In this document: positions 45,971 to 58,027 of the stretch, one piece after another | Layout: each line of letters opens with the position of its first letter | Numbering within the stretch: the first letter of the stretch is position 1 | NCBI GenBank assembly: GCA_049601915.1 | Contig: JBMYRB010000002.1 | Coordinates: forward strand, 434,001 to 498,000 | Source of the DNA: UBA8079 sp049601915 | GTDB lineage: Bacteria; Pseudomonadota; Alphaproteobacteria; UBA6615 | Length of the DNA: 64,000 bases | Direction of reading: 5' to 3' | The notes under the pieces: generated by a model | Databases searched by the model: none | Seen by the model: the letters and a program-made list of their open reading frames with translations, nothing else | Told to the model about the DNA's origin: nothing | Translations under genes and position numbers: made by a program

Positions 45971-47143
45971 TCAGGCTTGTCCGTCAATCATCGCGACGAA
46001 CCGCTCGAACAGATAGTGGCTGTCATGGGGACCTGGGGAAGCCTCGGGGTGGTACTGCACCGAGAAGACAGGCGCGTCTTTCACGCGAATACCTTCGAGG
46101 GTGCCATCGAACAATGACTGGTGGCTCATCTCCACATTCGTAGGCAGGGAATCCTCGATCACCACGAAGCCGTGATTCTGGCTGGTGATCTCCACCTTGC
46201 CGGTTGCCAGATCCTTGACCGGATGGTTCGCGCCGCGATGGCCGTGATGCATCTTCTCTGTCTTCGCACCCAGCGCCAGGCAAAGCATCTGGTGGCCAAG
46301 GCATATCCCGAAGGTCGGCACACCGGCATCGACGACAGCTTTGATCGTCGGCACGGCGTATTTGCCGGTCGCGGCCGGGTCGCCCGGGCCGTTCGACAGG
46401 AAGACCCCGTCGGGCTTGCGGCGCAGTATATCGTCGGCACTCGCGCTTGCTGGCACGACCGTGACCTTGCAACCGAGCCCGGCGAGCGAGCGCAGGATGT
46501 TGCGCTTGGCTCCGAAATCGACCGCGACCACATGGCGGGTGGGCTCGGTCATCTCGCCATGGCCGCTGCCGAGCGCCCAGGGGGTCTCGGTCCACGCATA
46601 TGTTTGGGTGCAGGAAACGTCCTTGGCGAGGTCCGCGCCTTCGAGGCCCGGCCAGTCGCTGGCGGCCGCGCGCAGGGTGGCCGCGTTGATGGGCGTGTCG
46701 GGCTGGTGGGCAATTGCACCGTTGGGCGCGCCCGCGTCGCGGATGTACCGGGTCAGGCGCCGCGTGTCGACACCGGCGAGGCCAACCATGTCGTTCGATT
46801 TAAGCCAGGTATCCAGATGCTCGATCGCGCGCCAGTTGGACGGGTCGGTGATATTGGCGCGCAGGACGCAACCTCGTCCCGCAGGCGCGGTCGTCTCGAT
46901 GTCTTCCGGGTTGGCGCCGACATTGCCGATATGGGGAAAGGTGAAGGTGATGATCTGGCCGGCATAGGACGGGTCTGTCAGGATTTCCTGATATCCGGTC
47001 AGCGATGTGTTGAAGCAAACCTCGGCGACGGCGACGCCGGTCGCGCCGATCCCGCGGCCCCAGAAAATGGACCCGTCGGGCAGAACCAATGCCCCGGTCG
47101 CCCATTCAGGCTGGCTCCGGTCTTGTGGCGCGTCAACGGCCAT
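45971..47143 (-). CDS. carA: Carbamoyl-phosphate synthase small subunit
   Basis: 390 residues. N-terminal CPSase domain (GALVLPDGSIFWGRGIGATG, ~17-36), then the class-I glutamine amidotransferase: nucleophile Cys in PTFGICLGHQML (~275-286) and His/Glu in YHPEASPGPHDS. Supplies ammonia to CarB. Starts about 108 bases after its predicted transcription start. Confidence 0.95.
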   Translation of the reverse strand: MAVDAPQDRSQPEWATGALVLPDGSIFWGRGIGATGVAVAEVCFNTSLTGYQEILTDPSYAGQIITFTFPHIGNVGANPEDIETTAPAGRGCVLRANITDPSNWRAIEHLDTWLKSNDMVGLAGVDTRRLTRYIRDAGAPNGAIAHQPDTPINAATLRAAASDWPGLEGADLAKDVSCTQTYAWTETPWALGSGHGEMTEPTRHVVAVDFGAKRNILRSLAGLGCKVTVVPASASADDILRRKPDGVFLSNGPGDPAATGKYAVPTIKAVVDAGVPTFGICLGHQMLCLALGAKTEKMHHGHRGANHPVKDLATGKVEITSQNHGFVVIEDSLPTNVEMSHQSLFDGTLEGIRVKDAPVFSVQYHPEASPGPHDSHYLFERFVAMIDGQA

Positions 47144-47257
47144 GTCTTCAGATCCTCGGGGTGGCGGGTACGCAAGCGCGCGACCGCCGGGGCAAATTGT
47201 TCCTGAGCCGACCGTTGTGCGACCGGAAGCACCTGTGTGGGGCGCAAATTGCCGCGT

Positions 47258-47286
47258 TGTTTACGGCACCCCGCGGGAGTCGTCAA
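47258..47286 (-). promoter_or_regulatory. Sigma70-type promoter of carAB
   Basis: On the minus strand: -35 TTGACG (47286-47281), 17-base spacer, -10 TAAACA (47263-47258). Predicted start about 47251, giving a leader of roughly 108 bases. Confidence 0.55.
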
Positions 47287-47405
47287 GCATCCGTGAGAAA
47301 GAAAATATCGTTCATAAACAACATGTTACGAGACCACTGATCCGATTGCGTTCCCGACTAAAATCCTTTACCGTCTGCCGCTTCTGGAAAAGGCCCGGAA
47401 TATTC

Positions 47406-47864
47406 ATGTTTCGCGATCAACTTCCCGACGCGCTGCGCGCGGCGTTGAAAGACAAAGACGAGCGTGCGGTCTCGACGCTGCGCCTCATCATGGCCGCGCT
47501 GAAAGACCGTGACATCGCGGCCCGCAGCAAGGGGAATGATGAGGGGATCGACGAAGACGAGATCCTTCAGATGCTCCAGACCATGGTCAAGCAGCGCCGT
47601 GAATCCATCGCCATGTATGAAAAGGGCGGGCGACTGGAACTGGCGCAGCAGGAAACCGAAGAGATCGAGATCATCGAACGCTACCTGCCCGCGCAGCTGG
47701 GTGACGATGCGATCGAGGCTGCGGTCGACGAGGTCATCGCCGATGTTGGCGCGGGCGGGCTCAAGGATATGGGCGCCGTCATGGGTGCCCTGCGCGAGGG
47801 CTATGCCGGGCAGATGGATTTCGGCAAGGCCAGCGCCATCGTCAAGACGCGTCTCGGCGCCTGA
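47406..47864 (+). CDS. GatB/YqeY domain-containing protein
   Basis: 152 residues from ATG 47406; the longer in-frame ORF from 47007 overlaps carA and is spurious. Typical opening LPDALRAALKDKDERAVSTLRLIMAALKDRDI (split ~6-37) and C-terminal LKDMGAVMGALREGYAGQMDFGKAS (split). YqeY-like, related to the tRNA-binding tail of amidotransferase GatB, role uncertain. It commonly sits before dnaG-rpoD in alphaproteobacteria. Confidence 0.92.
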   Translation: MFRDQLPDALRAALKDKDERAVSTLRLIMAALKDRDIAARSKGNDEGIDEDEILQMLQTMVKQRRESIAMYEKGGRLELAQQETEEIEIIERYLPAQLGDDAIEAAVDEVIADVGAGGLKDMGAVMGALREGYAGQMDFGKASAIVKTRLGA

Positions 47865-47981
47865 CAGGGCTGTCGAGAAAGTCCTGGCGAAACAGTCCCC
47901 GACAAAAATAATTATCCTCAGGGCCTGACTCTGAAGAGGTCGCTATTCTGTGGGTCGTTACAGTCCTGGAACAGATAGCTC

Positions 47982-49814
47982 ATGGCGTTTCCGCCGCAAT
48001 TTCTCGATGAGTTGCGTGCGCGGCTTCCGGTGTCGGAGGTCGTTGGTAAGAAAGTGCGCCTGACCCGCAAGGGCCGTGAGTTCACCGGACTGTGCCCGTT
48101 CCATAATGAAAAGACGCCGTCCTTCACGGTGAACGACGACAAGGCATTCTATCACTGCTTCGGCTGCGGCCAGCATGGCGACGTCATTAGCTTTGCGATG
48201 GAGACGGACGGGCTCAGCTTTCCCGAGGCGATCGAACGCCTTGCAGGACAGGCTGGTCTCGAGGTGCCGCAATCCTCGCCGCAAGAGCGCGAGCGCGCGA
48301 AGTTGCGCTCGACCCTCTATGACGTGGTCGAGCAGGTCTGCAGCTGGTACGAAGAGCAGCTTTTGCAACCCGGCGGACGAGCGGCCTATGACTATCTGCG
48401 GGAACGCGGGTTTAGCGACGAGACGATCGGCAGGTTTCGCCTTGGCTTCGCCCCCGATGGCCGCGGACGGCTCCTGCAGGCGATGGAGGCGCGCGGCGTG
48501 CGCCGGGAACAGCTGGTCGAGGCGGGCTTGCTCAAGATGTCACCCAATGACGAGGGAAGGGGCGGCGGTGAGCCCCGCGACTATTTCTTCAACCGGGTCA
48601 TTTTTCCCATCAACGATAGTCGCGGCCGGGTAATTGCGTTCGGCGGGCGTATTCTCGGTGACGGTCAGCCGAAATATCTCAACTCGCCCGAGACGCCGCT
48701 CTTTCACAAGGGTCGCAGCCTGTACAATTTCACCATGGCGCGGGAGGTGTCGCGCGACGCCGGCACCGTGATTGTCGCGGAGGGCTATACCGACGTGATT
48801 GCGCTTGCCCAGGCGGGGCTGCCGAACGCGGTCGCACCGCTGGGCACGGCTCTGACCGAGGACCAGATACGCCTGCTGTGGCGCGTCGCGGATGAACCGG
48901 TCCTGTGTTTCGACGGGGACAATGCCGGCGCGCGCGCGGCGCTGCGGGCGGCCGAGCGCGCCTTGCCATTGCTCCAGCCGGGCAAGACCCTGCGGTTTAT
49001 GGCCCTACCGGCCGGCGAGGACCCGGATACGCTGATCCGGGCACGTGGCGCCGAGGGCTTCCGCAGCCTGCTCGTGGGCGCCCATCAGATGGTGGATGTC
49101 ATCTGGAAGGCAGAGGTCGGCGCGGCCAAACATGACACGCCGGAACGAAAAGCCGATCTGGACCGAAGGATTAATGTGCGATTGGCACAGATCGAGGACC
49201 CGGGGGTCAAACATCACTATCAGGAGACCCTGCGCCAGCGCTTGCGGGAGCTGTTCGCGCCCGTACGGCGCTCGCACGCCGGAAACCTGCGCGGCGGCGG
49301 GCGTTTCGACGCCCCGCGGCGACTCGAAATCGCGCCGGGACTGCGCGCGCGCGGCGATATCGGGGCTATGAAGGCCCAGCAGGAGCGGATGCTGGTTGCA
49401 ACACTGGTCAATCACCCTGACCTTTTGCACGACTCCCATGAGCAGCTGAACGAAATTTCCCTGAAAAACAAGGAACTTGACACCCTGCTCCGGGTGATTT
49501 TAAACCTCGCTGTCACGAAGCCGGTGCTTGACTCCAAGGACCTGCAGCGCCAATTGACCGATAGTGGCCACGAAACGTCACTCGGTCAGGTATTGCATTC
49601 GCAAGTGTATCGTCAGGCGTCCTTCGCGGCGCCCGATGCGACCATTGCGGATGCGCGTGCTGCGCTTGAAGAGATTCTCGCGCGGTACCGACGGGAACGG
49701 CTGGTCGCCGATCGGGCGGCAGCGAAAGAGGAGCTTGCGGACGACAACAACGAGACGAAGAGCAAAAAACTTCTCGAGTTGGTCCGCGAAGAATCCGGTG
49801 CGGGCGGTCTGTAG
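47982..49814 (+). CDS. dnaG: DNA primase
   Basis: 610 residues. Zinc-binding N terminus CPFHNEKTPSF (~40-50) plus HCFGCGQHGD (~61-70). RNA-polymerase domain with YLNSPETPLFHKG and the Toprim acidic residues in VIVAEGYTDVIALAQAG (~264-280) and CFDGDNAG (~307-314). C-terminal ~150 residues form the DnaB-binding helical part. Synthesises RNA primers. Upstream of rpoD by 59 bases, the usual macromolecular-synthesis arrangement. Confidence 0.95.
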   Translation: MAFPPQFLDELRARLPVSEVVGKKVRLTRKGREFTGLCPFHNEKTPSFTVNDDKAFYHCFGCGQHGDVISFAMETDGLSFPEAIERLAGQAGLEVPQSSPQERERAKLRSTLYDVVEQVCSWYEEQLLQPGGRAAYDYLRERGFSDETIGRFRLGFAPDGRGRLLQAMEARGVRREQLVEAGLLKMSPNDEGRGGGEPRDYFFNRVIFPINDSRGRVIAFGGRILGDGQPKYLNSPETPLFHKGRSLYNFTMAREVSRDAGTVIVAEGYTDVIALAQAGLPNAVAPLGTALTEDQIRLLWRVADEPVLCFDGDNAGARAALRAAERALPLLQPGKTLRFMALPAGEDPDTLIRARGAEGFRSLLVGAHQMVDVIWKAEVGAAKHDTPERKADLDRRINVRLAQIEDPGVKHHYQETLRQRLRELFAPVRRSHAGNLRGGGRFDAPRRLEIAPGLRARGDIGAMKAQQERMLVATLVNHPDLLHDSHEQLNEISLKNKELDTLLRVILNLAVTKPVLDSKDLQRQLTDSGHETSLGQVLHSQVYRQASFAAPDATIADARAALEEILARYRRERLVADRAAAKEELADDNNETKSKKLLELVREESGAGGL

Positions 49815-49873
49815 GAATAATTTGGCAAGTGCGCGATAGCGCGGCAAGATCCGCCGCCGCTGCGAGGGATAAT

Positions 49874-51883
<2,010 letters not shown>

Positions 51884-51910
51884 GTCGCGCGCAGGTAGAA
51901 CGAATAGAAA

Positions 51911-51935
51911 GGCCAGCGATAGCGCCGGCCTTTTT
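51911..51935 (+). terminator. Rho-independent terminator of rpoD
   Basis: Stem GGCC-a-GCG / CGC-c-GGCC (51911-51930, one mismatch) and five T residues, 27 bases after the rpoD stop. Confidence 0.78.
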
Positions 51936-52005
51936 CGTGCGCGTATGCCGGGCCTCTTCGCGCTTTGTTTGCTTGTGCTATAGGAGTGCCGTATCACGCA
52001 CGCGT

Positions 52006-52082
52006 GGGCCCGTAGTTCAGCTGGTTAGAACGGACCGCTCATAACGGTCATGTCGCAGGTTCGAGTCCTGCCGGGCCCACCA
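52006..52082 (+). tRNA. tRNA with anticodon CAT (tRNA-Ile2 or elongator tRNA-Met)
   Basis: 77 nt: acceptor GGGCCCG/CGGGCCC, anticodon stem GACCG/CGGTC with loop CTCATAA, T-stem GCAGG/CCTGC, encoded CCA. CAT is read as Met, or as Ile after lysidine modification by TilS. The GGGCCCG acceptor arm and position after rpoD recall tRNA-Ile2, but this is not decisive. It lacks the unpaired first base of an initiator tRNA. Its 3' half is duplicated in degenerate form at 52811. Confidence 0.92.
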
Positions 52083-52323
52083 TCTTTTCAAGGACTTAGC
52101 GGTTCGCCGCATTCTGACTCCCCAACTTAAGTGCACGGTAAGTGCAATCGGCGCGCAAATCGGGACTCGGATTTCCGGATACCGAATCTGGTCGGATCCC
52201 GGATACTGATGCAGCGTGCAGCTTCCGCAAAGTTAAAAGATAGGTGGTGTTCGACCATGGCGGACTTGAAGGATTGGGTGACGACTGCCAGCACTCCGAT
52301 GTTTGATGGTGCGCCCTGGGTGA

Positions 52324-52775
52324 GTGTCTCCTCCTGCACAGCCGGCGGCCGATGCCCAGCTTCGTACGCCGGTACTGCCGGTTCCCGAGGGGCGCCCTGC
52401 GCGCGTTCTTCTGGCGGAAGACAACCACATCAATCAGAAGGTTATTCTGGCTGTGCTGAAGCAGCTGGATGCGGAGACAGACCTTGTCGAGAACGGGGTC
52501 GATGCGGTCACGGCGCTCGTGCAATCGGACTATTACTTGATTCTGATGGATATTCACATGCCGCGCATGAGCGGTTCGAGGCGACGGCCAGAATCCGGAA
52601 CCTTGGCGGTGCGAAAAAGAATGTCCCGGTTATCGCGCTGACCGGCAATGCGATGGAGGGCGGTTGCGAGAAATTCCTGGTCGCGGGCATGACCGACTAT
52701 GTCTCCAAACCCGTTAACATTCCGGATTTTCGAGCGCTCGTTACGCGGTATCTGACGCGAACACCCTGCGGTTAA
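52324..52775 (+). pseudogene. Receiver-domain remnant (hybrid histidine kinase C terminus), frameshifted
   Basis: Frame one reads RPARVLLAEDNHINQKVILAVLKQL (split) to YYLILMDIHMPRMSG with the phospho-acceptor Asp. At about 52571 the frame changes and FEATARIRNLGG, VPVIALTGNAMEGG and GMTDYVSKPVNIPDF follow, ending TAA at 52775. A single missing T in GGTTTC explains the shift. The kinase part is absent upstream, where 52083-52323 shows no recognisable gene. It lies between the intact tRNA and a degenerate copy of that tRNA. Confidence 0.78.
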
Positions 52776-52810
52776 TTCACGCGTAGGAGTTTGTTGCGCC
52801 GGTATAGCCT

Positions 52811-52854
52811 GTCATAACAGTCATGATGCCGGTCCGGATCTGCCGGGCCTACCA
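52811..52854 (+). repeat. Degenerate copy of the 3' half of the CAT tRNA (att-like)
   Basis: Aligned to tRNA positions 52038-52082 it matches at roughly four in five bases, with one deleted base, and ends TGCCGGGCCTACCA against TGCCGGGCCCACCA. The 5' half is missing or unrecognisable. An intact tRNA plus a degenerate 3' copy about 770 bases away is what a decayed integration event leaves, or an eroded tandem tRNA duplication. Confidence 0.6.
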
Positions 52855-52894
52855 ATTTCCTTGCGCGGTTCCGCGCCGCGGGAGTTCAGTTTCC

Positions 52895-53656
52895 TTGGAA
52901 TTTCTGCCTGCCGACATCGACACGACGGCTGCTACCGCGCTTATCGCCGCGACCTTCGTCGGCAATGTGATCTCTGCGGCCACGGGGATCGGCGGCGGGA
53001 TCATCCTGTTAGCGGTCATGGCGAACCTGATGCCGGCTGCGGCGATCATCCCCGTTCACGGGGTCGTGCAGTTCGGCGGGAACATTTTCCGGGGCACGAT
53101 CCAGCGCGCCCATATCGACTGGCTGACCTTCGTCTGGTTTGCCCTGGGCAGCGTCGCCGGCGTGGCCGTGGGCGGCAGCATCGTTGTCGCCCTGCCGTCC
53201 GATATCCTGCGTACGGGCCTAGGGTTGTTCATTCTCTACTCGGTCTGGGGGCCGAAGCTGAAATTCGTCAGCGAGGGCAACCTCATCTCTGTCGTGATGG
53301 GGGCGGTGTCGAGCATCCTGACCATGTTCTTCGGCGCGACAGGGCCGTTTGCCATGGCATTGCTGGCGCAGCGCGGCTACACGCCCCAGGGACTGATCGG
53401 CAGCCATTCGGCCTGCATGGCCGCCCAGCACGCTCTCAAGATCGTCGCCTTCGGGCTCCTGGGATTCGCCTTCGCCGACTGGCTGGGGCTGATCGCCATG
53501 CTGCTGCTGGCCTCGCTGGCGGGCAGCCTGATCGGCAGCTATGCGTTGCGGCATATCCCGGCCGGCATGTTTGCGACCATCCTGAAGCTGGTTCTGACCC
53601 TGCTCGCCGTGAACCTGATGGCCGTGGCCTTCGGGCTCTACAGCATGAGCGCATAG
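52895..53656 (+). CDS. TSUP (TauE/SafE) family sulfite/sulfonate-type permease
   Basis: About 253 residues from TTG 52895, which follows GGGAG; an in-frame ATG at 52823 lies inside the tRNA-like copy and would add 24 unlikely residues. Eight or so membrane segments; typical segments are VGNVISAATGIGGGIILLAVMANLMPAAAIIPVHGVVQFGGN (split, first half) and a related second half FGATGPFAMALLAQRGYTPQGLIGSHSACMAAQHALKI (split). The family exports sulfite, sulfoacetate or similar anions. Confidence 0.82.
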   Translation: MEFLPADIDTTAATALIAATFVGNVISAATGIGGGIILLAVMANLMPAAAIIPVHGVVQFGGNIFRGTIQRAHIDWLTFVWFALGSVAGVAVGGSIVVALPSDILRTGLGLFILYSVWGPKLKFVSEGNLISVVMGAVSSILTMFFGATGPFAMALLAQRGYTPQGLIGSHSACMAAQHALKIVAFGLLGFAFADWLGLIAMLLLASLAGSLIGSYALRHIPAGMFATILKLVLTLLAVNLMAVAFGLYSMSA

Positions 53657-53790
53657 TCCTGTTTCACGGGCCGTCTATGCTCCCTGTGTCACAAGTCATT
53701 GATTCCCCTGTCACGGCTCATCGCTAGTTTGCCTGCGGAGTCTCGTGTACGGTTTGGGCAGGTCAATAATGCCCGGAAAGACGGTTAAAC

Positions 53791-54435
53791 ATGAGTTTAG
53801 CAGAGAAGCTCGCGGAGATTAGTGCCGCGGGCGCCAAGCGGATGCCGGAAGAGGTGCGCGCGACCATGGGCAAAGCGACCCAGGAGTTGCGCGAGTCCGG
53901 CATCATGGACAAAACCATCAAGGTGGGCGATACGCTGCCGGCCTTCAGTCTTCAAAACGCCAACGGCGAAATGGTGAATTCCGCCGACCTGCTGTCCAAG
54001 GGGGCTGTCGTTCTGACGGTGTTCCGCGGCCACTGGTGACCGTATTGCAATGCAGAGCTGTATGCTATGCGTGACATTGTAGACAGACTTGACGACGCCG
54101 GCGCCACGTTGGTCGCCATCACCCCTCAGCTCGTCGAGCATAACAAGGCCATGACCGAAAAACATGGTCTGAATTTCGAAATTCTTTCCGACCCGGGTAA
54201 CTCCTACCTCGCGAAACTGGGCCTAAAGTTCGAGATCCCGGCCGAGGTCAAAGCGATCTACCAGGGTTTCGGGCTCGACATTCCGGGCACCAACGGCGAC
54301 GACAGCTGGACGCTGCCGATGCCGGGCCGGATTGTCGTCGATTCGAGTGGCGTTGTCCGCGCGACCGACATCGACCCGAACTATGCCTCCCGGCCGGAGC
54401 CGGAGAAGACGCTGGCGGACGTTCAGGCGCTCTAG
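53791..54435 (+). CDS. Selenocysteine-containing peroxiredoxin-like protein (in-frame UGA = Sec)
   Basis: 214 residues if UGA codon 83 (54037-54039) is read as selenocysteine. Up to it the AhpC/TSA-type thioredoxin fold reads TIKVGDTLPAFSLQNANGEMV and VVLTVFRGHW. After it PYCNAELYAMRDIVDRLDDAGATLVAITPQ (split) continues in the same frame to the end, TAG. Homologues have the peroxidatic Cys in WCPYC at exactly this place, giving a U-x-x-C pair. A SECIS-like hairpin follows directly. It should reduce peroxides with a thiol donor, possibly thioredoxin. An ordinary annotation would split it into two ORFs (53791-54039 and 54067-54435). It has its own strong terminator. Confidence 0.85.
54040..54071 (+). 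promoter_or_regulatory. SECIS-like hairpin directly after the UGA
   Basis: Helix of about 12 pairs: 54041-54045 with 54067-54071 (one G-U), 54047-54048 with 54064-54065, and 54050-54054 with 54059-54063. It has one U-U mismatch, one bulged A and the four-base apical loop GAGC (54055-54058). The loop starts 16 bases after UGA with G first, as required for bacterial SelB recognition. Confidence 0.72.
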
Positions 54436-54465
54436 CCGAACCGACAGCTTTTCAAAGTGTAACGG

Positions 54466-54504
54466 AACCCCATCCGCGATCTGCCGCGGGTGGGGTTTTG
54501 TTTT
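54466..54504 (+). terminator. Rho-independent terminator of the selenoprotein gene
   Basis: 13-bp stem (54466-54478 with 54485-54497), six-base loop, then TTTTGTTTT. Ends 31-70 bases after the stop codon. Confidence 0.9.
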
Positions 54505-54538
54505 GCCTGTGCTAAGATTTCCGCACGGGAGATACGCC

Positions 54539-56242
<1,704 letters not shown>

Positions 56243-56249
56243 GAGCGCG

Positions 56250-56582
56250 ATGATTCGGAGTTTTTCTTTTTCTAAGAGATTCTCTGAGTTCCGAGTAAGG
56301 CCGGTCCAGAATTGGCTCGTGCTTCTATTGCTACTCAACAATACGGCTTTGGTTTTTGCGCTCTATGTCACTGAGCCCGCTGCGTTTGGCAGATTGGGAA
56401 GTGAGTACGTATTCCTCGCTGCGCCGGCTTTGTTGTCTGCGGGGTATTTCTTTACTTCTGCCTACTTGCTGCGCTGGTATCGAGAGTTGACGCTAGTCGT
56501 AGTGCTCGGATCCTTGGGTTGGTCTCTTTTTCGATGGGGGATCATTTACTTGAACTGGAGTGAATCTGCCTTGTTCAAATGA
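56250..56582 (+). CDS. Small three-helix membrane protein of low GC, unrecognised
   Basis: 110 residues from ATG 56250, seven bases after the acyl-CoA synthetase stop. A basic N terminus (MIRSFSFSKRFSEFRVR) precedes three hydrophobic segments near residues 22-40, 49-70 and 77-100, so an inner-membrane protein. I know no family for it. By eye its GC is near one half, much below its neighbours, with many T-rich codons, which suggests recent transfer. It may be unrelated to the synthetase. Confidence 0.6.
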   Translation: MIRSFSFSKRFSEFRVRPVQNWLVLLLLLNNTALVFALYVTEPAAFGRLGSEYVFLAAPALLSAGYFFTSAYLLRWYRELTLVVVLGSLGWSLFRWGIIYLNWSESALFK

Positions 56583-56675
56583 AGGCTGCTTCCAAATTCC
56601 ATAGTCGTTCTCATGAGGATGGTTCGACGACCTGCCTGCCTGATCGGAACGGATGATAGACTTGGTGTGCCGTCT

Positions 56676-57329
56676 TTACCCCGTTACAGGCGTATTCGGG
56701 TGCGCGACGTCAGGCTGGATGTACGGTGCCTTCATTTCGTAGATGTCATGGGTCCGGCAGTAGCGCGGCCCCCCAAGGCGCCCCACGGGCTGCAACGTGT
56801 GGGGATTGACGTATTTGTCATCCAGCATCAGGTCCTCGCGCACATGCCAGCGCAGCACCCGGCCGATGACAAGATCCGTCACCCATTCATCGCCAAACTT
56901 GAGCACCTGTTCGAAGGTGCATTCCATGGCCACGGGACAATCCTTAATGCGCGGGGCGTCCACCAGGTCCGAAGGCACGGTCTCGAGCCCGATTTCCGCG
57001 AACTCGTCCTGGTCGGCCTCGTAGTTGGCCGAGCTGGCGTTCATGGACTCCGCGAAATCGTCTGTGACGGTGTGGACCACAAAACCCTTGGTGGCCTGGA
57101 TGTTGGCCGAGGTGTGTTTCGGGGCGTGGGTCTTCTCGCTCACGGCCATGGAGACCAGCGGCGGGTAGTGGGAGACGATGGAGAAGAAGGAGAAGGGCGC
57201 CAGGTTGGGCACGCCGTTTTCGTCGATGGAGCTGACCCAGGCGATGGGACGGGGCACGATCGAGCCGATCAGCAGCCGGTAGCATTGCTGGTGGTCGATC
57301 TCGTCGGTGTTGAAAATCCTGTAGTCCAT
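56676..57329 (-). CDS. Flavin reductase-like domain protein (FMN-binding split barrel)
   Basis: 217 residues from ATG 57329 with GGAGAG upstream; a GTG one codon earlier is possible. The flavin-reductase-like opening YRLLIGSIVPRPIAWVSSIDENGVPNLAPFSFF (split ~17-49) is diagnostic for the DIM6/NTAB group that binds FMN. It may serve a two-component monooxygenase or be a stand-alone flavoprotein. Divergent from the hemerythrin gene. Confidence 0.88.
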   Translation of the reverse strand: MDYRIFNTDEIDHQQCYRLLIGSIVPRPIAWVSSIDENGVPNLAPFSFFSIVSHYPPLVSMAVSEKTHAPKHTSANIQATKGFVVHTVTDDFAESMNASSANYEADQDEFAEIGLETVPSDLVDAPRIKDCPVAMECTFEQVLKFGDEWVTDLVIGRVLRWHVREDLMLDDKYVNPHTLQPVGRLGGPRYCRTHDIYEMKAPYIQPDVAHPNTPVTG

Positions 57330-57344
57330 CACACTCTCCTGAGG

Positions 57345-57360
57345 GCCCCCGTGTGGGGGC
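57345..57360. other. GC-rich hairpin between divergent flavin reductase and hemerythrin genes
   Basis: Stem GCCCCC / GGGGGC with loop GTGT. On the plus strand three T residues follow. Since both genes start outward from here, it is a leader structure or promoter-barrier element rather than a normal end of a gene. Confidence 0.5.
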
Positions 57361-57423
57361 TTTGTTCGTATTATCGTGACCCAAGCTTTGCACGTGAACG
57401 CCTATGGTGTAAGCCCCGCGACC

Positions 57424-58017
57424 ATGTCCGATGTATCCCCCGAAGATCTGTCTCTCACCGTTCGTACGGCCCTGCCTGAGGGCTTTGCGTTCCTGCTGGC
57501 GGAATATCCGCGCCCGGTGTGGGAGGGGCATCCCAACAACGGCCAGTGGTGCCAGTTCTGGCTGCAGCGCCACCAGATGTTCCGGGATTATTCGGTCGCA
57601 CTGACTGACGCCTGCGAACAGCTTGCCGACGGCAAGATCGAGGCAGCGGCGTTTCACGAATGGTTCGTACCCCGGGTGAATTTCTACTTCGGCGAGATCG
57701 ATACCCATCACAAGGTCGAGGAGTATCATTACTTCCCGGCCCTAGCGCAGGCCGAGGCCCAAATGGCCCGCGGGATCGAGTTGCTCGAGGGCGACCACCG
57801 GGTGGTGCATGATCGGCTTATGGCGGCGCACGGGGCGGTCGTGGCGCTGGACGGGGCGATCCGCGAGACGCCCGCCGACATCGCGTCGGCGGCACCCGCC
57901 GCACGGGATGGAATCGCGGCCCTAGGGTCCGGGCTGGGGCGTCACCTCGAAGACGAGGAAGACATCATCGTGCCGCTGATCCTCGACCGCTCGGAGCCTG
58001 TGCTCGGGATCGGCTAG
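57424..58017 (+). CDS. Hemerythrin-domain protein
   Basis: About 197 residues from ATG 57424; a GTG at 57376 adds 16 residues. Di-iron ligands can be seen as His in RHQMFRDY (~46-53), HEWFVPRVNFYFGEIDTHHKVEEYHYFPAL (split ~78-107), GDHRVVHDRLMAAH (~121-134) and HLEDEEDIIVPLI near the C terminus. Binds oxygen, NO or iron; possibly stress sensing or storage. It is divergent from the flavin-reductase gene. Confidence 0.8.
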   Translation: MSDVSPEDLSLTVRTALPEGFAFLLAEYPRPVWEGHPNNGQWCQFWLQRHQMFRDYSVALTDACEQLADGKIEAAAFHEWFVPRVNFYFGEIDTHHKVEEYHYFPALAQAEAQMARGIELLEGDHRVVHDRLMAAHGAVVALDGAIRETPADIASAAPAARDGIAALGSGLGRHLEDEEDIIVPLILDRSEPVLGIG

Positions 58018-58027
58018 GAACCCCAAT

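Noticed and set aside
52006..52082. Initiator tRNA-fMet
   Set aside because: The first acceptor pair is a G-C Watson-Crick pair and the anticodon stem lacks the three G-C pairs of initiators.
52823..52894. ATG 52823 as start of the TauE/SafE permease
   Set aside because: It lies inside the degenerate tRNA copy and adds a non-hydrophobic leader; TTG 52895 after GGGAG starts at the first membrane region.
57345..57360. Hairpin as terminator of the flavin reductase or hemerythrin gene
   Set aside because: Both genes begin on either side and point away, and only three T residues follow the stem.
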